NCBI GenBank assembly: GCA_003219175.1
Contig: QHPU01000065.1
Span: 1-49,671 of the forward strand
Direction of reading: 5' to 3'
Length of the DNA stretch: 49,671 bases
DNA from: Verrucomicrobiota bacterium
GTDB lineage: Bacteria; Verrucomicrobiota; Verrucomicrobiia; Chthoniobacterales; UBA10450
Position numbers and translations under genes: made by a program. The notes under the pieces were generated by a model. That model was not told the DNA's origin, did no database searches, and saw nothing but the letters and a program-made list of their open reading frames with translations. Positions 1 to 7,589 of the stretch are shown one piece after another. Position 1 is the stretch's first letter, and every line of letters starts with the position of its first letter.

Positions 1-2
1 CG

Positions 3-584
3 CTGCACAATCACTTTTTCTTCGATCAACCGAAGGTTTGTTTCATGCACATCGAAGGCCAGGACAGCGCGGAGAAGCTGGCGACGGCCGTTCGCAAAGT
101 CTACGACAAGATTAAAGAAATTCGCACAGTCGATCCAAAGCCCAAGAATACTCTTGCCCAAAAATCGTTAGCTGAGAAAAGCTCGATTAACCCCGGCCCT
201 TTGAACGAAATCTTTGGTCTGGCAGGTGAAGTCAAGGATGGAATGGTGAAGTACAGCATTGGTCACAAAGCGAAGATGCATGATTTCGAGATCGGCAATG
301 ACATCGGAGTCAACACCTGGGCTGCGTTTGCCGGAACCGATGATAACGCCTTGGTCGACGGCGATTTCGCGGTCGAGGAGGATCAACTGCAAACCGCGCT
401 CAAGTCTCTTCGCCGAAATGGGATTAGCATCGTGGCCATTCATTCGCACATGACACACGAGACGCCGCGGATCCTGTTTTTCCATTATTGGGGACGAGGC
501 CCGGCCAAGAAACTGGGGGAGGCGATCCAGGAGGCGTTGCTCGCGAGCGGATTGAGCGGAGTTAGCACCGAGGCGCAAAGATAA
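3..584 (+). CDS. DUF1259 (LppY/LpqO-like) protein, 3' part
   Basis: The frame is open from the window edge (bases 3-44 read LHNHFFFDQPKVCF before the first internal Met at 45), so the start lies outside. These residues and the following MHIEGQ match the end of the first DUF1259 repeat, which carries an HNH-like motif and MHIEG. The second repeat follows: residues NPGPLNEIFGLAGEVKDG, then a poorly charged core ending in SIVAIHSHMTHETPRILFFHYWG, with the conserved H-x-H pair. The family is found in bacteria as secreted or lipoprotein forms of unknown function. It sits about 50 bp upstream of a secreted beta-propeller gene on the same strand and may share a transcript. Family assignment is confident; function unknown. 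Confidence 0.8.
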   Translation: MHNHFFFDQPKVCFMHIEGQDSAEKLATAVRKVYDKIKEIRTVDPKPKNTLAQKSLAEKSSINPGPLNEIFGLAGEVKDGMVKYSIGHKAKMHDFEIGNDIGVNTWAAFAGTDDNALVDGDFAVEEDQLQTALKSLRRNGISIVAIHSHMTHETPRILFFHYWGRGPAKKLGEAIQEALLASGLSGVSTEAQR

Positions 585-636
585 AAACAATCTGAAGCAA
601 TTTTTCAAGCGTTTACCGCGTCGCCATTTTGGCGCG

Positions 637-1507
637 GTGGCTGCAGCGCTAGTGATCTGTCAAACCGCGATCGCGGCAGACGAACATAATGGTGCGCTAT
701 TGCAGTTGCAGCAGACGATTCCGCTGCCTGGAGTCGAAGGGCGGATCGATCATCTCGCTTTCGATGGTGCGGGCGAACGATTGTTTGTTTGCGCGCTCGG
801 GAACAACACCGTCGAGGTGATTGATCTGCATCAAGGCACGCACGTTCATACCATCAGCGGCCTCGGAGCGCCCCAGGGCGTCGCTTATGTTTCCGGACGT
901 CTGTTTGTCGCGAACGATAGCGGTGGGATGTGCGATATCTATGGCGGCAAGGATTTTCAGCTGCTCGGTAAAGTCGATCTCAAAGATGACGCCGATAATG
1001 TGCGTTACGATCCCGCGACCAAGCGAGTTTATGTGGGCTTTGGCAGTGGCGGCATCGCAATTCTCAACGCAACTGACGGAAAAGAAATTGGATCGATTAA
1101 GCTCGCGGCCCACCCGGAAGCATTCGAGCTGGAAAAACAGGGCCGTCGCATTTTCGTTAACATTCCCAGTGCGCGCCATGTCGCCGTGGTCGATCGCGAA
1201 AAAGGCGAAGTAATTGCGACCTGGGCACCTGGTCCGTTTGGGAATTTTCCGATGGCCCTGGATGAAGGCGATCATCGATTGTTTGTCGGCTACAGAATTC
1301 CGCCAAAACTAATCGTGCTCGAGACGGAATCGGGTAAGGCTGCCGCGAGCGTCAGCATCGCCGGCGATCCCGACGAGGTTTTTTACGACAGTAGACACCA
1401 TCGCATTTACACGATCTGCTCTGGTGCCACAGCGGGACACTTTATTCGTCGCGATCCCGCGTCAGGGTAGCCAGTCGGCTGAGATTCGGTCTTACCAGAT
1501 CAAGTAA
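637..1507 (+). pseudogene. secreted YncE/YVTN beta-propeller, copy 1, broken by an out-of-frame deletion
   Basis: The product is about 60-70% identical by eye to the intact propeller at 6527-7525 (both carry LPGVEGRIDH or LSGVEGRIDH, then FVCALGNNTVEV). The N-terminus is signal-peptide-like; the frame stays open upstream of the GTG at 637 and encodes a basic stretch (LKQFFKRLPRRHFG), so the true start may lie a little upstream at a non-standard codon. After ICSGA (about 1429) the frame loses about 32 residues present in the paralogue and ends in an unrelated tail at 1470. The missing family C-terminus (QRDTLFVAIPRQGSQSAEIR) is still readable in the next frame at 1430-1507, ending in TAA. I therefore annotate a broken gene. 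The shortened protein may still fold partly, lacking the last blade. Confidence 0.8.
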
Positions 1508-1562
1508 TCTGTCGAAAAGTGTCGGCTGATTCAAAATTCCAGGCATCATACTTGGCATCGGT

Positions 1563-2261
1563 TTGCTGCTGGCGCTTGCTTCGGCGCAAGCCGGCCCACC
1601 GTTTGTTACCGACGATCCAGAGCCGCCTCCACCCGGCGGTTGGAAAATCAATATCCCGTTTATCCTTGAGCCTCCGGGTAAAACGGAGATGGATTCGCCC
1701 TTGTTCGATCTCAATTATGGATTGCCCAATGTGCAACTCAAATTGGAGATCCCCATCTCAGTCGTTCATGACGATGGGGACGGAACGAGAGCTGGCGCGG
1801 GTGACCTCCTCGTCGGCGTGAAGTGGCGTTTCCTCAACAACGAACAATCGAAATTTCAGCTTGGTGTCTATCCCCAGGTACTGCTACCGACCGGGAATCG
1901 CGCGCGCGGACTCGGCGAGGGTCGGTCTGCGTTTGTGTTCCCAGTGGTTGCGCAGAAAAGTTGGGACAAATGGACGGTCTACGGCAATGTCGGTTTTTGG
2001 TGGCAGACAGCTAGCGAAACGCGCAATTACTTTTATGCGGGCGCAGTGCTCGAGCGTGAAATCAACGAGCGACTGACGTTGGGCGCGGAGTTGTTCGGCA
2101 ATTCACCAAAGGAACGCGGCAGCCGTGCCGATGTGGCGTTCAACCTCGGCGGCGCGTGGAAGTTGAGTGAGCATGTCAATTTCCTATTTACCGGTGGACG
2201 CGACATCGTCGGCGATACACGAGCGATGGCCTATGTCGGCTTGCAGTTTCTAACCAAATAA
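1563..2261 (+). CDS. outer-membrane beta-barrel, Phenol_MetA_deg/transporter-like
   Basis: A secreted protein opening with a hydrophobic signal (LLLALASAQA) and the motif GPPFVTDDPEPP, followed by alternating short amphipathic strands typical of 12-16-strand barrels of the 'transporter' (Phenol_MetA_deg-like) family: GDLLVGVKWRFL, KFQLGVYPQVLLPTG, WTVYGNVGFWWQT, LTLGAELFG and a C-terminal strand AYVGLQFL. It is homologous to the barrel at 8637-9377, which has the same TDDP opening and VKWRFL motif. The TTG at 1563 is a compromise: the frame is open back to 1530 (KIPGIILGIGLLLALA), which would give a fuller signal peptide, but contains no ATG or GTG. It follows the broken propeller by 55 bp, the same pairing as in the second cassette. 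Substrate unknown. Confidence 0.7.
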   Translation: MLLALASAQAGPPFVTDDPEPPPPGGWKINIPFILEPPGKTEMDSPLFDLNYGLPNVQLKLEIPISVVHDDGDGTRAGAGDLLVGVKWRFLNNEQSKFQLGVYPQVLLPTGNRARGLGEGRSAFVFPVVAQKSWDKWTVYGNVGFWWQTASETRNYFYAGAVLEREINERLTLGAELFGNSPKERGSRADVAFNLGGAWKLSEHVNFLFTGGRDIVGDTRAMAYVGLQFLTK

Positions 2262-2269
2262 ATGCGCGA

Positions 2270-2581
2270 CTATTTGCGCAGCAGGAATAATCCGATGATC
2301 GCAAAAGCGACGCCGGCCAGTCGCTGCCACGACCGTGCTTCGTGAAAAAATAAAATCCCCGCGATGGCCATGATGGCGGCGCCGCCGGCCAATATCGCCG
2401 GCGCAGCCGACAGCGGTCCGCCTTTTTGGAAAAGGAGAAAGAACGCGATCGTACCGGCGCCGACGCAAATTCCGGTTAGGAGCGAATAGTTTAATCCAGT
2501 GATGCTAAATTTCTGATTCGAAATCTGGTGCGCACCATAAAGAACCGCAGCAATTACTGCATACCAAAACCAGGGTGACAT
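2270..2581 (-). CDS. small EamA/DMT-family membrane protein
   Basis: A 103-residue inner-membrane protein with four predicted membrane helices (about residues 4-20, 32-52, 60-78, 84-101). The end EARSWQRLAGVAFAIIGLFLL is the classic close of an EamA repeat. Standard drug/metabolite transporters have two such repeats (about 300 residues); this has one, so it would work as a dimer like the small multidrug resistance proteins, or is a reduced family member. It converges with the barrel gene (8 bp between stop codons). Substrate cannot be told. Confidence 0.75.
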   Translation of the reverse strand: MSPWFWYAVIAAVLYGAHQISNQKFSITGLNYSLLTGICVGAGTIAFFLLFQKGGPLSAAPAILAGGAAIMAIAGILFFHEARSWQRLAGVAFAIIGLFLLRK

Positions 2582-2790
2582 GAGCTCAGTCTAAACCCGG
2601 CCGGAGAGGTCGCGAGTTTGATTTCGCAGGTGAAAGCGATCCGGACCGGACCACTGAAATCAGGCCGATCTTGGCTAGAGAAAGGAAGGTCATTGAGCTG
2701 CCGAAGAGGATTGCGACAGAGGCGATTGCTTGAGCCGTTGCCAGTCCATAACAAAAGCAGTCGCAAGCGCCCGTAACGCGCATTTTGGGC

Positions 2791-2829
2791 TTGCAATACA
2801 TCTATACGTGATTGTTATACATATAACAA
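2791..2829 (+). promoter_or_regulatory. promoter and 18-bp operator-like palindrome before pepE
   Basis: TTGTTATACATATAACAA at 2812-2829 is a perfect inverted repeat (8-bp arms, 2-bp centre) ending one base before the ATG at 2831. It contains a TTATAC/TATAAC type -10 box, and TTGCAA at 2791-2796 could be a -35 box with 18-bp spacing to TTATAC (2815-2820). No Shine-Dalgarno sequence fits before 2831, so transcription starting near 2827-2831 would give a leaderless mRNA. The palindrome overlapping the -10 box is what one expects of a repressor operator; the regulator is not encoded next to it. The sequence is observed; the role is inferred. Confidence 0.5.
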
Positions 2830-2830
2830 C

Positions 2831-3556
2831 ATGCATCGGGGCGTGCGGATATTGTTGATTAGCAACTCGACGATTTATGGGCGCGATTATCTCGATCACG
2901 TCGAAGAGGAGATTAAAAGTTTCCTCGGTCCGAACAAAACGGTTTTATTCTTTCCGTTCGCGTTGTTTGATCGCGAGGCTTACGCCGCCAAAGCGCGGAC
3001 GCGCTTTGGTAAAATGGGCTTTGCGCTCCAGTCTGTTCCTCAGGTCAGCGATCCGAAGCGCGCGATTGAGGAGACCGACGCGATCTTTATCGGCGGCGGA
3101 AATACGTTTCGCCTGCTCAAGGCGCTGCAGGATTTTGACTTGCTGGAACCGATCCGTCTCCGCGTGAGGGAAGGAACTCCTTACATCGGAAGCAGCGCTG
3201 GCTCAAACGTCGCCGGGCCGACGATTAAGACGACCAAGGACATGCCAATTGTCCAGCCGCGCTCATTCGATGCGTTGGGCTTGGTCCCCTTTCAGATCAG
3301 CCCCCACTACCAGGATCCCGATCCAAACTCCAAGCATATGGGCGAAACACAGGAGGAACGGATTCTCCAGTTCCTCGAAGAAAACGAAACGCCAGTCGTC
3401 GGCATGCGCGAAGGGGCATGGCTACTCTGCGAAGAAGGTGCGGTCACCTTAAAGGGCGAAACTGGGGCGCGGATTTTCAGACGCGGTCAAGTTCCGATCG
3501 AAGCGAAACCCGGCGCCCATATTGTCGATCTTGTCGGAGGACCGGATGCGAATTGA
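2831..3556 (+). CDS. pepE: dipeptidase E (peptidase S51 family)
   Basis: Peptidase E hydrolyses N-terminal aspartyl dipeptides in the cytoplasm. The sequence follows the family along its length: RILLISNSTIYG at the N-terminus, FIGGGNTFRLLKAL before the active site, the nucleophile serine in YIGSSAGSNVAGPTI, then DMPIVQP and QISPHYQDP, which hold the remaining catalytic Asp/His positions known from the family. Its 241 residues compare with about 230 for the enterobacterial enzyme. GTG at 2843 is an alternative start. The gene leads a four-gene operon: the next gene starts at 3546, inside this one. In this setting it may feed Asp and other amino acids to the downstream amino-acid-handling genes. 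Confidence 0.9.
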   Translation: MHRGVRILLISNSTIYGRDYLDHVEEEIKSFLGPNKTVLFFPFALFDREAYAAKARTRFGKMGFALQSVPQVSDPKRAIEETDAIFIGGGNTFRLLKALQDFDLLEPIRLRVREGTPYIGSSAGSNVAGPTIKTTKDMPIVQPRSFDALGLVPFQISPHYQDPDPNSKHMGETQEERILQFLEENETPVVGMREGAWLLCEEGAVTLKGETGARIFRRGQVPIEAKPGAHIVDLVGGPDAN

Positions 3557-4535
3557 GAAAACGCTGTTGTTGAGCCGCAGCGACGTCGAGGAACTGCTAA
3601 GCTTGAGCGAATGCATTGAAGCGGTGGAAAACGTCTTTCGCTGGCAGGGCGAAGGAAAAGTTCCCGCTCCGGGCATTTTTGGAGTTAAAACCCCGGGCGG
3701 AGATTTGCATGTTAAAACCGCTTTGCTTCCGGGCGATCCCGGCTACGTCGTCGCGAAACTCAATACCAACTTTCCGGGAAACGGCGCGGGGTTGGGCTTG
3801 CCAACGATTCAGGGTGTCATCCTGATCTTTGCTGCGAACAACGGCGCCGTCCTTGCCGTTCTCGATTCGATGGAGATCACGATCAAGCGAACCGCGGCTG
3901 CGACGGCGGTGGCGGCAAAATATCTCGCGCGGAAAAATAGTCGCGTCGCGACAATCTGCGGATGTGGCCGGCAAGCAGCGGCGCAACTTCGTGCTCTCTG
4001 TACGGTCCTTCCATTGGAAACGATTTTCGCGCTCGATGTGAACGAAGAGGTGGCGAGAAATTTCGCCGCGACCTTGTCGATCAATTGCAAGATTGATCCG
4101 GTTCGCGATTTATCGCACGCGATTCGGCACAGCGACGTGGTGGTTACCTGCACTCCATCCCGTCGATTTTTCGTGGGGCAAGAAGAGGTCGGGCCCGGCA
4201 CGTTCATCGCTGCGGTTGGCGCGGATTCGGAAGACAAACAAGAAATCGATCCGGCATTGATGGCAGCGGTCAGAGTGGTTGCGGACAGCGTGGATCAAGG
4301 CTGCACTGTTGGTGACACCCACCATGCCATCGCGGCCGGATTAATGGAGCGAGGGAATGTTTATGCCGAGCTATCCCAAATTGTTGCCGGCCATAAACCA
4401 GGTCGCACTCACGCCGATGAAATCATTATTTTCGACAGCACTGGCGTAGCGATTGAAGACGCAATTGCAGCCGTGGCCGTTTATGAAAAAGCAATGGCCG
4501 GCACGATGGACAGTCGGTTTAGCTTTGCCGCTTGA
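3546..4535 (+). CDS. ornithine cyclodeaminase / mu-crystallin family protein
   Basis: A 329-residue member of the NAD(P)-dependent ornithine cyclodeaminase/alanine dehydrogenase (mu-crystallin) family: N-terminal dimerisation part (LLSRSDVEELLSLSECIEAVE), the substrate-side lysine region GGDLHVKTALLPG, KLNTNFPGN, the TAAATAVAAKYLAR helix and a Rossmann fold starting at VATICGCGRQAAAQLRAL. The family includes lysine and ornithine cyclodeaminases, ketimine reductases and amino-acid dehydrogenases, so the exact substrate is open. ATG 3546 is chosen over an upstream GTG-type start because GGAGGA at 3537-3542 is well placed and the start overlaps the end of pepE by 11 bp (translational coupling). 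The next gene starts 2 bp after its stop. Confidence 0.85.
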   Translation: MRIEKTLLLSRSDVEELLSLSECIEAVENVFRWQGEGKVPAPGIFGVKTPGGDLHVKTALLPGDPGYVVAKLNTNFPGNGAGLGLPTIQGVILIFAANNGAVLAVLDSMEITIKRTAAATAVAAKYLARKNSRVATICGCGRQAAAQLRALCTVLPLETIFALDVNEEVARNFAATLSINCKIDPVRDLSHAIRHSDVVVTCTPSRRFFVGQEEVGPGTFIAAVGADSEDKQEIDPALMAAVRVVADSVDQGCTVGDTHHAIAAGLMERGNVYAELSQIVAGHKPGRTHADEIIIFDSTGVAIEDAIAAVAVYEKAMAGTMDSRFSFAA

Positions 4536-4537
4536 CG

Positions 4538-4963
4538 ATGAAATGGATCACGCGCGAAAAGATTAAGGTCGATCGAGTCGCTTGTCCGTGGCTAATCCGG
4601 AACTTCATCGATCAGGAGGCGGAGTTCATTTTTCTCCCGCAGGAGACCGATTGGTCCCGGATTGATGATGGGATCGTGTTCGATGTCCCGAATTGCGAAC
4701 TGGGCCATCACGGGGAAGACGTTTCGTTCAATTCAATTCTCAAGAAATACAAACTGTCCGATCCGGCGCTCCTTTTGCTCGGTGAAATCGTGCGCGCCGC
4801 GGATTCGCATCCGCAAAATCCACATCCGGCCGGTGAAGGATTGCGCTGGATTGCACACGGATTTGGCGCGCTCGGTTTGAGCGATCACGAAATTCTGAAA
4901 CGCGAATTTATCGTTTACGATGCGCTCTACGCGGAATGTAAGAGGCGGGGTGGCGCACTTTGA
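4538..4963 (+). CDS. ChrB C-terminal (chromate-resistance) domain protein
   Basis: A 141-residue stand-alone version of the domain at the C-terminus of ChrB (Chrome_Resist family): VDRVACPWLIRNFIDQEAEFIFLP, FDVPNCELGHHGEDVSFNSILKKY and LLGEIVRAADSHP are the family's conserved blocks. In ChrB this part is coupled to a regulatory N-terminal region near the chromate pump ChrA; here neither is present. Its place between a cyclodeaminase-like gene and a LysE exporter argues against a chromate role and for a small-molecule enzyme or sensor. The ATG at 4538 lies 2 bp after the preceding stop and the stop is 2 bp before the next ATG. Family confident; function not. Confidence 0.8.
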   Translation: MKWITREKIKVDRVACPWLIRNFIDQEAEFIFLPQETDWSRIDDGIVFDVPNCELGHHGEDVSFNSILKKYKLSDPALLLLGEIVRAADSHPQNPHPAGEGLRWIAHGFGALGLSDHEILKREFIVYDALYAECKRRGGAL

Positions 4964-4965
4964 TC

Positions 4966-5592
4966 ATGTTTGGTATCCATAACTTCACTTTATTTCTCGT
5001 GGCAGGCATTGTGCTGAATCTTACGCCCGGTCCCGACACGGCTTACATCCTCGGGCGCAGCATCGCGCAAGGCCGCGACGCTGGTGTCGCGTCAGCACTC
5101 GGAATTGGCGTCGGGAGTATCCTCCACACGTGTGCCGCGGCGCTCGGGCTCTCGGCCATTCTTGCAACCTCGGCGTTCGCGTTCGGTGCCATCAAACTAC
5201 TTGGTGGCGCTTATCTCATTTTTCTCGGAATCAAAATGCTGCTCGATCGCGGGAAACATTTGAGTTTGCAGTCTGATTTTCGGCGACGCACGACACTGGC
5301 TGCGTTTCGTCAGGGAATTTTCACAAATATCCTGAACCCGAAAGTCGCACTCTTTTTTCTGGCGTTTCTTCCGCAATTTATCGACCCGCTTTCCACTACC
5401 AAAGTTATGGCATTTGTTGCGCTCGGGCTGACCTTTGTGACTACCGGAACAATCTGGTGCCTGATTCTCGCTTGGTTTGCCTCAGCCTGGAGCGAGCGGT
5501 TACGCCAAAGCCGGGTGCTCCAGCAATCGCTTAGTCGAGCCGCCGGCGCGCTCTTTGTTGTCCTGGGTTTACGCGTCGCCGCTGCGAAATGA
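4966..5592 (+). CDS. LysE/RhtB-family amino-acid exporter
   Basis: A 208-residue inner-membrane protein with six predicted helices. The signature NLTPGPDTAYILGRSIAQGR near residue 20 and the ALGIGVGSILHT and FRQGIFTNILNPKVALFFLAFLPQF blocks are those of the LysE/RhtB exporters (homoserine, threonine, lysine and related amino acids leave the cell by proton antiport). ATG 4966 is preferred to TTG 4960; a purine-rich AGGCGGGG lies 15-20 bp upstream. It closes the operon with peptidase E, the cyclodeaminase-like enzyme and the ChrB domain, suggesting that the operon relieves excess or toxic amino acids released from peptides. Confidence 0.88.
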   Translation: MFGIHNFTLFLVAGIVLNLTPGPDTAYILGRSIAQGRDAGVASALGIGVGSILHTCAAALGLSAILATSAFAFGAIKLLGGAYLIFLGIKMLLDRGKHLSLQSDFRRRTTLAAFRQGIFTNILNPKVALFFLAFLPQFIDPLSTTKVMAFVALGLTFVTTGTIWCLILAWFASAWSERLRQSRVLQQSLSRAAGALFVVLGLRVAAAK

Positions 5593-5727
5593 CGAGAGTG
5601 ATCTTGTAAAGGAATCGCATGCCCTCAGCGTCAGGTAAAGGGGTTGGCGTCAACCAGATGATTCTGTGGAAATTGTTGCGCGCAAACGAGACTTTGTTTT
5701 CGAATCACTTGTAACCATTATTCAACT

Positions 5728-6036
5728 ATGGAAACAACAAAATTAGTCGCAGCGATCGCGGTCAGCATGGGGTTGGCATTGGGTGCTGCCGCGCAGGCGA
5801 AGGAACACGAAGAACAAACCGTCAGTCAGGCTGATGTGCCAATGGCGGTGCAGAAGTCGGCGGAAACCGAAGCGAAGGGCGGCCAGATTGTTCGTTGGGA
5901 GAAAGAGGGAAAGAACTATGAGGCTGTGATCGAGAAAAACGGGAAAAAATGGGGCGTTGAGATTAGCGGTAGCGGAAAGGTGCTTAACAAGCACGACGAG
6001 AGCAAAGAGCACAAAGAAAAAGGCGAGAAATACTAA
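5728..6036 (+). CDS. small periplasmic PepSY-like protein
   Basis: A 102-residue protein with a clear signal peptide (about residues 1-24, cut after GAAAQA), then AQKEHEEQ-type charged sequence, a helix VPMAVQKSAETEAKGG and a three-strand sheet (IVRWEKEGKNYEAVIEKNGKKWGVEISGSGKVL) followed by a Lys/Glu/His-rich tail. The helix-plus-strand pattern with 'YEA.I...G...EV...G.V' resembles PepSY-like (BLIP-type) domains, which inhibit or bind other periplasmic proteins. The gene stands alone and is followed by a strong hairpin at 6067-6098. Function unknown. Confidence 0.7.
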   Translation: METTKLVAAIAVSMGLALGAAAQAKEHEEQTVSQADVPMAVQKSAETEAKGGQIVRWEKEGKNYEAVIEKNGKKWGVEISGSGKVLNKHDESKEHKEKGEKY

Positions 6037-6066
6037 CCGGAATCCGTTCGCGATTGCGTTACCTGT

Positions 6067-6112
6067 GGCTCTGAAGCGTCCTGACCCGCTTCAGAGCCTG
6101 ATGGGACTTTTT
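6067..6112 (+). terminator. hairpin terminator after the PepSY-like gene
   Basis: Perfect 12-bp inverted repeat, GGCTCTGAAGCG (6067-6078) and CGCTTCAGAGCC (6087-6098), with an 8-nt loop. A run of five T (6108-6112) follows nine bases after the stem. The stem is stronger than most intrinsic terminators but the T run is offset, so termination may be partial or the hairpin may protect the mRNA 3' end. It lies 30 bp after the stop of the 102-residue protein. Confidence 0.6.
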
Positions 6113-6365
6113 CGAATTAACCTCCATAGCAGGGTTTAGCTGCTAGAGTCGGCTATTTGTCTATGATCGGTGCAACCAATTTGGTGAAAGAGTAATGCTA
6201 AGCGAGCGCAGGAACAGCTGAACGGCCACGCTGAGGTGCGTTCCTTTCAACGATCTCAAGATCACGCTAAGTCAAGGTAGCGACTACGGCGGCTTCGATG
6301 CTTCTGAAGTTTTCTTCAGAATCTCGCTCTTGGCGCTATCAGCCGGTAAGTCTTACCGTCAATGA
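6113..6365. other. intergenic region
   Basis: No convincing coding region. It holds a short perfect inverted repeat, TTCTGAAG TTTT CTTCAGAA, at 6302-6321, about 45 bp before the truncated response-regulator frame; this may be an old operator or simply a small hairpin. No clear sigma-70 promoter boxes are visible. Confidence 0.3.
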
Positions 6366-6530
6366 GTGAAGGTATTATTGATCGAGGATGATCTGATGAC
6401 TATTCGCGCCCTGGCGAATGGATTACGGGGCGAGGGTTTTGAGCCCGTGACGGCAAGACCTGGCATAGGCCATCGAAGGCGGCTTTCTGATTGGTGGGGT
6501 GCTTGGCGTCAGTTCCCGGTGCAAAATTGA
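6366..6530 (+). pseudogene. truncated OmpR-type receiver domain (first ~33 residues only)
   Basis: From GTG 6366 the frame reads VKVLLIEDDLMTIRALANGL and then RGEGFEPVTA, a good match to beta-1, the acidic pair (IEDD) and alpha-1 of a response-regulator receiver. After TA-R-PG the similarity ends and the frame carries on for about 20 unrelated residues to TGA at 6528-6530. The phosphoacceptor half, the rest of the receiver and any DNA-binding domain are absent. The stop overlaps a TTG that is a likely start for the next propeller gene, so the remnant may still act as an upstream coupled ORF. Best read as a deletion scar. Confidence 0.6.
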
Positions 6531-7525
6531 GCGCGTCTTTGCCTAGCAAAATAGTCTGTTTGGCGCTTTGTTGCGCAGGCATTGCAACCGTCGCTGCACA
6601 GAGCACAGCGTCGCTCAAATTAAAGCAAACGATCCCATTGTCGGGTGTCGAAGGACGCATCGACCACTTTGCGTTCGATCCCGCGGGCGAAAGACTGTTT
6701 GTTTGTGCGCTCGGCAATAACACCGTCGAAGTGGTCGATTTGCGAAAGGGCGAGCGCACCCACTCGATTAGGGGCCTCGGAGCACCACAGGGAGTCGCTT
6801 ATGCTCCCGGATTCGATCGCGTCTTCGTCGCAAATGACAAAGGTGGTATTTGCAAAATCTACGATGGAAAATCATTCCAGCCTGTTGGGGAGCTAAGTTT
6901 TGAAGATGACGCCGACAATGTCCGTTACGATGACGAGAAGAAAGAAATCTATGTGGGCTTCGGCAACGGAGGCATCGCCGTAGTTAATGCACCCAAGGGA
7001 AAACAGGTGGGCTCTATCAAACTCAGCGCACATCCCGAAGCTTTTCAGCTGGAGAAAAAGGCTAACCGAATTTTTGTCAATGTTCCCAATTCGCGCCACG
7101 TCGCGGTAATCGATCGCGATAAAGGTGAGGTAGTTGCGAGGTGGAAAACAGATCTGGCCTTCGCGAATTTTCCTATGGCACTTGATGAAGCAAATCATCG
7201 ATTGTTTGTTGGGTGCCGCCTTCCTCCCACGCTGGTGGTGCTCAACACTGAGTCGGGCGATGTTGTTGCAAAGGTCGATATCTCCGGCGATGCCGATGAC
7301 GTATTTTATGACGCGAAGCAAAATCGTGTTTACGCAATCTGCGGCGCGGGAGTGATTAACGTTATTCGGCAGACTGATCCGAACACGTATAAGACCTTAA
7401 CTAAAGTTGATACTGCAAAGGGCGCTCGCACCGGACTCTTTGTGCCTGAGCAAGACACGTTGTTTGTCGCGATTCCACATCGTGGATCGCAGCAAGCGGA
7501 GGTTCGTGGCTATCACACGGAGTGA
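6527..7525 (+). CDS. secreted YncE/YVTN beta-propeller, copy 2 (intact)
   Basis: An intact secreted beta-propeller. The signal peptide LPSKIVCLALCCAGIATVAAQS is followed by about seven YVTN-type blades such as RLFVCALGNNTVEVVDLRKG, KEIYVGFGNGGIAVVNAPKG and RIFVNVPNSRHVAVIDRDKGEV. Such proteins are periplasmic; some bind DNA or support metal or redox enzymes, but no ligand can be read here. TTG 6527 gives the best signal peptide and overlaps the stop of the receiver remnant; the frame also allows GTG 6491. It is the close paralogue of the broken copy at 637-1507 and heads the cassette propeller-propeller-barrel. Its C-terminus (TLFVAIPHRGSQQAEVRGY) shows what copy 1 has lost. Confidence 0.82.
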   Translation: MSASLPSKIVCLALCCAGIATVAAQSTASLKLKQTIPLSGVEGRIDHFAFDPAGERLFVCALGNNTVEVVDLRKGERTHSIRGLGAPQGVAYAPGFDRVFVANDKGGICKIYDGKSFQPVGELSFEDDADNVRYDDEKKEIYVGFGNGGIAVVNAPKGKQVGSIKLSAHPEAFQLEKKANRIFVNVPNSRHVAVIDRDKGEVVARWKTDLAFANFPMALDEANHRLFVGCRLPPTLVVLNTESGDVVAKVDISGDADDVFYDAKQNRVYAICGAGVINVIRQTDPNTYKTLTKVDTAKGARTGLFVPEQDTLFVAIPHRGSQQAEVRGYHTE

Positions 7526-7589
7526 TTCCTTTGGTAGTATTCGTGCGGATTGGACTTGTTGGGTTGATGATCTCTAAGTAATTGAAGAA

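Noticed and set aside
4538-4963. true chromate-resistance locus
   Set aside because: No ChrA pump and no N-terminal ChrB half nearby; the neighbours point to amino-acid handling.
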